Shown: piece by piece, positions 63,991 through 64,000 of the stretch
How the letters are laid out: each line of letters opens with the position of its first letter
Position numbering within the stretch: position 1 is the stretch's first letter
Origin: Ocypus olens
Lineage: Eukaryota; Arthropoda; Insecta; Coleoptera; Staphylinidae
Length of the DNA stretch: 64,000 bases
Assembly: GCA_910593695.2 (NCBI GenBank)
Contig: OU343056.1
Coordinates: 55,878,749-55,942,748, forward strand
Direction: 5' to 3'
Program-made: the position numbers and the translations under genes
Notes under the pieces: generated by a model
Databases searched by the model: none
The model's input: only the letters and a program-made list of their open reading frames with translations
Told to the model about the DNA's origin: nothing

Positions 63991-64000
63991 AGCATCGGGT

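Overview
The window is nuclear DNA of an insect, most likely a beetle. It is strongly AT-rich. Its genes are spliced with short GT..AG-bounded exons, it carries eukaryotic tRNA-Lys genes, it encodes an attacin-type antimicrobial peptide, and it is saturated with insect-type DNA transposons (mariner/Tc1 including DD41D forms, Tigger, hAT, piggyBac-like) plus LINE remnants. Nothing bacterial (operons, CRISPR) is present. The beetle assignment is an inference.

Region by region. (1) Positions 523-24179, minus strand: one complete ABCC/MRP4-type ABC transporter gene. I reconstruct 15 coding exons whose lengths sum to 3999 nt (1332 codons plus stop) with matching phases. The first coding exon is at 24106-24179, about 8 kb from exon 2. 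Most of the 23.7 kb is intron filled with nested transposons. (2) 16917-18637, inside ABCC intron 1: three near-identical tRNA-Lys(TTT) genes, the middle one inverted. (3) 24578-25567: a hairpin element, then a compact promoter (perfect kappaB site and TATA box) and a complete three-exon attacin gene (164 aa), head to head with the ABCC gene. (4) About 26050-47549: a 21.5 kb tandem satellite of about 42 monomers of 505 bp with higher-order structure. (5) 47550-51000: a 1.3 kb element with inverted repeats, an unassigned coding-like GC-richer patch, and one copy of a dispersed repeat. (6) 51257-56195, plus strand: a Flower-family small membrane protein gene whose first intron holds a piggyBac-like element split by a Tigger transposon. 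A divergent single copy of the satellite monomer sits there too, between copies of the dispersed repeat. (7) 56560-64000: a tyrosine-recombinase fragment cut by a DD41D transposon with about 430 bp inverted repeats, a Tc1 element with IR/DR ends, a 1.5 kb foldback element carrying a TTAA-flanked insert, and a hAT-like element enclosing a near-perfect hairpin.

How it fits together: the host genes are an exporter, an inducible immune effector and a membrane/vesicle protein, with no sign that they form a pathway. The rest is a layered record of transposition: several elements sit inside other elements with intact target duplications, so relative ages can be read. The most unusual points are the satellite and its lone relative inside a dispersed repeat, the mariner sitting in the central TA of a palindromic element, and the repeat/hairpin context of the ABCC-attacin divergent promoter.
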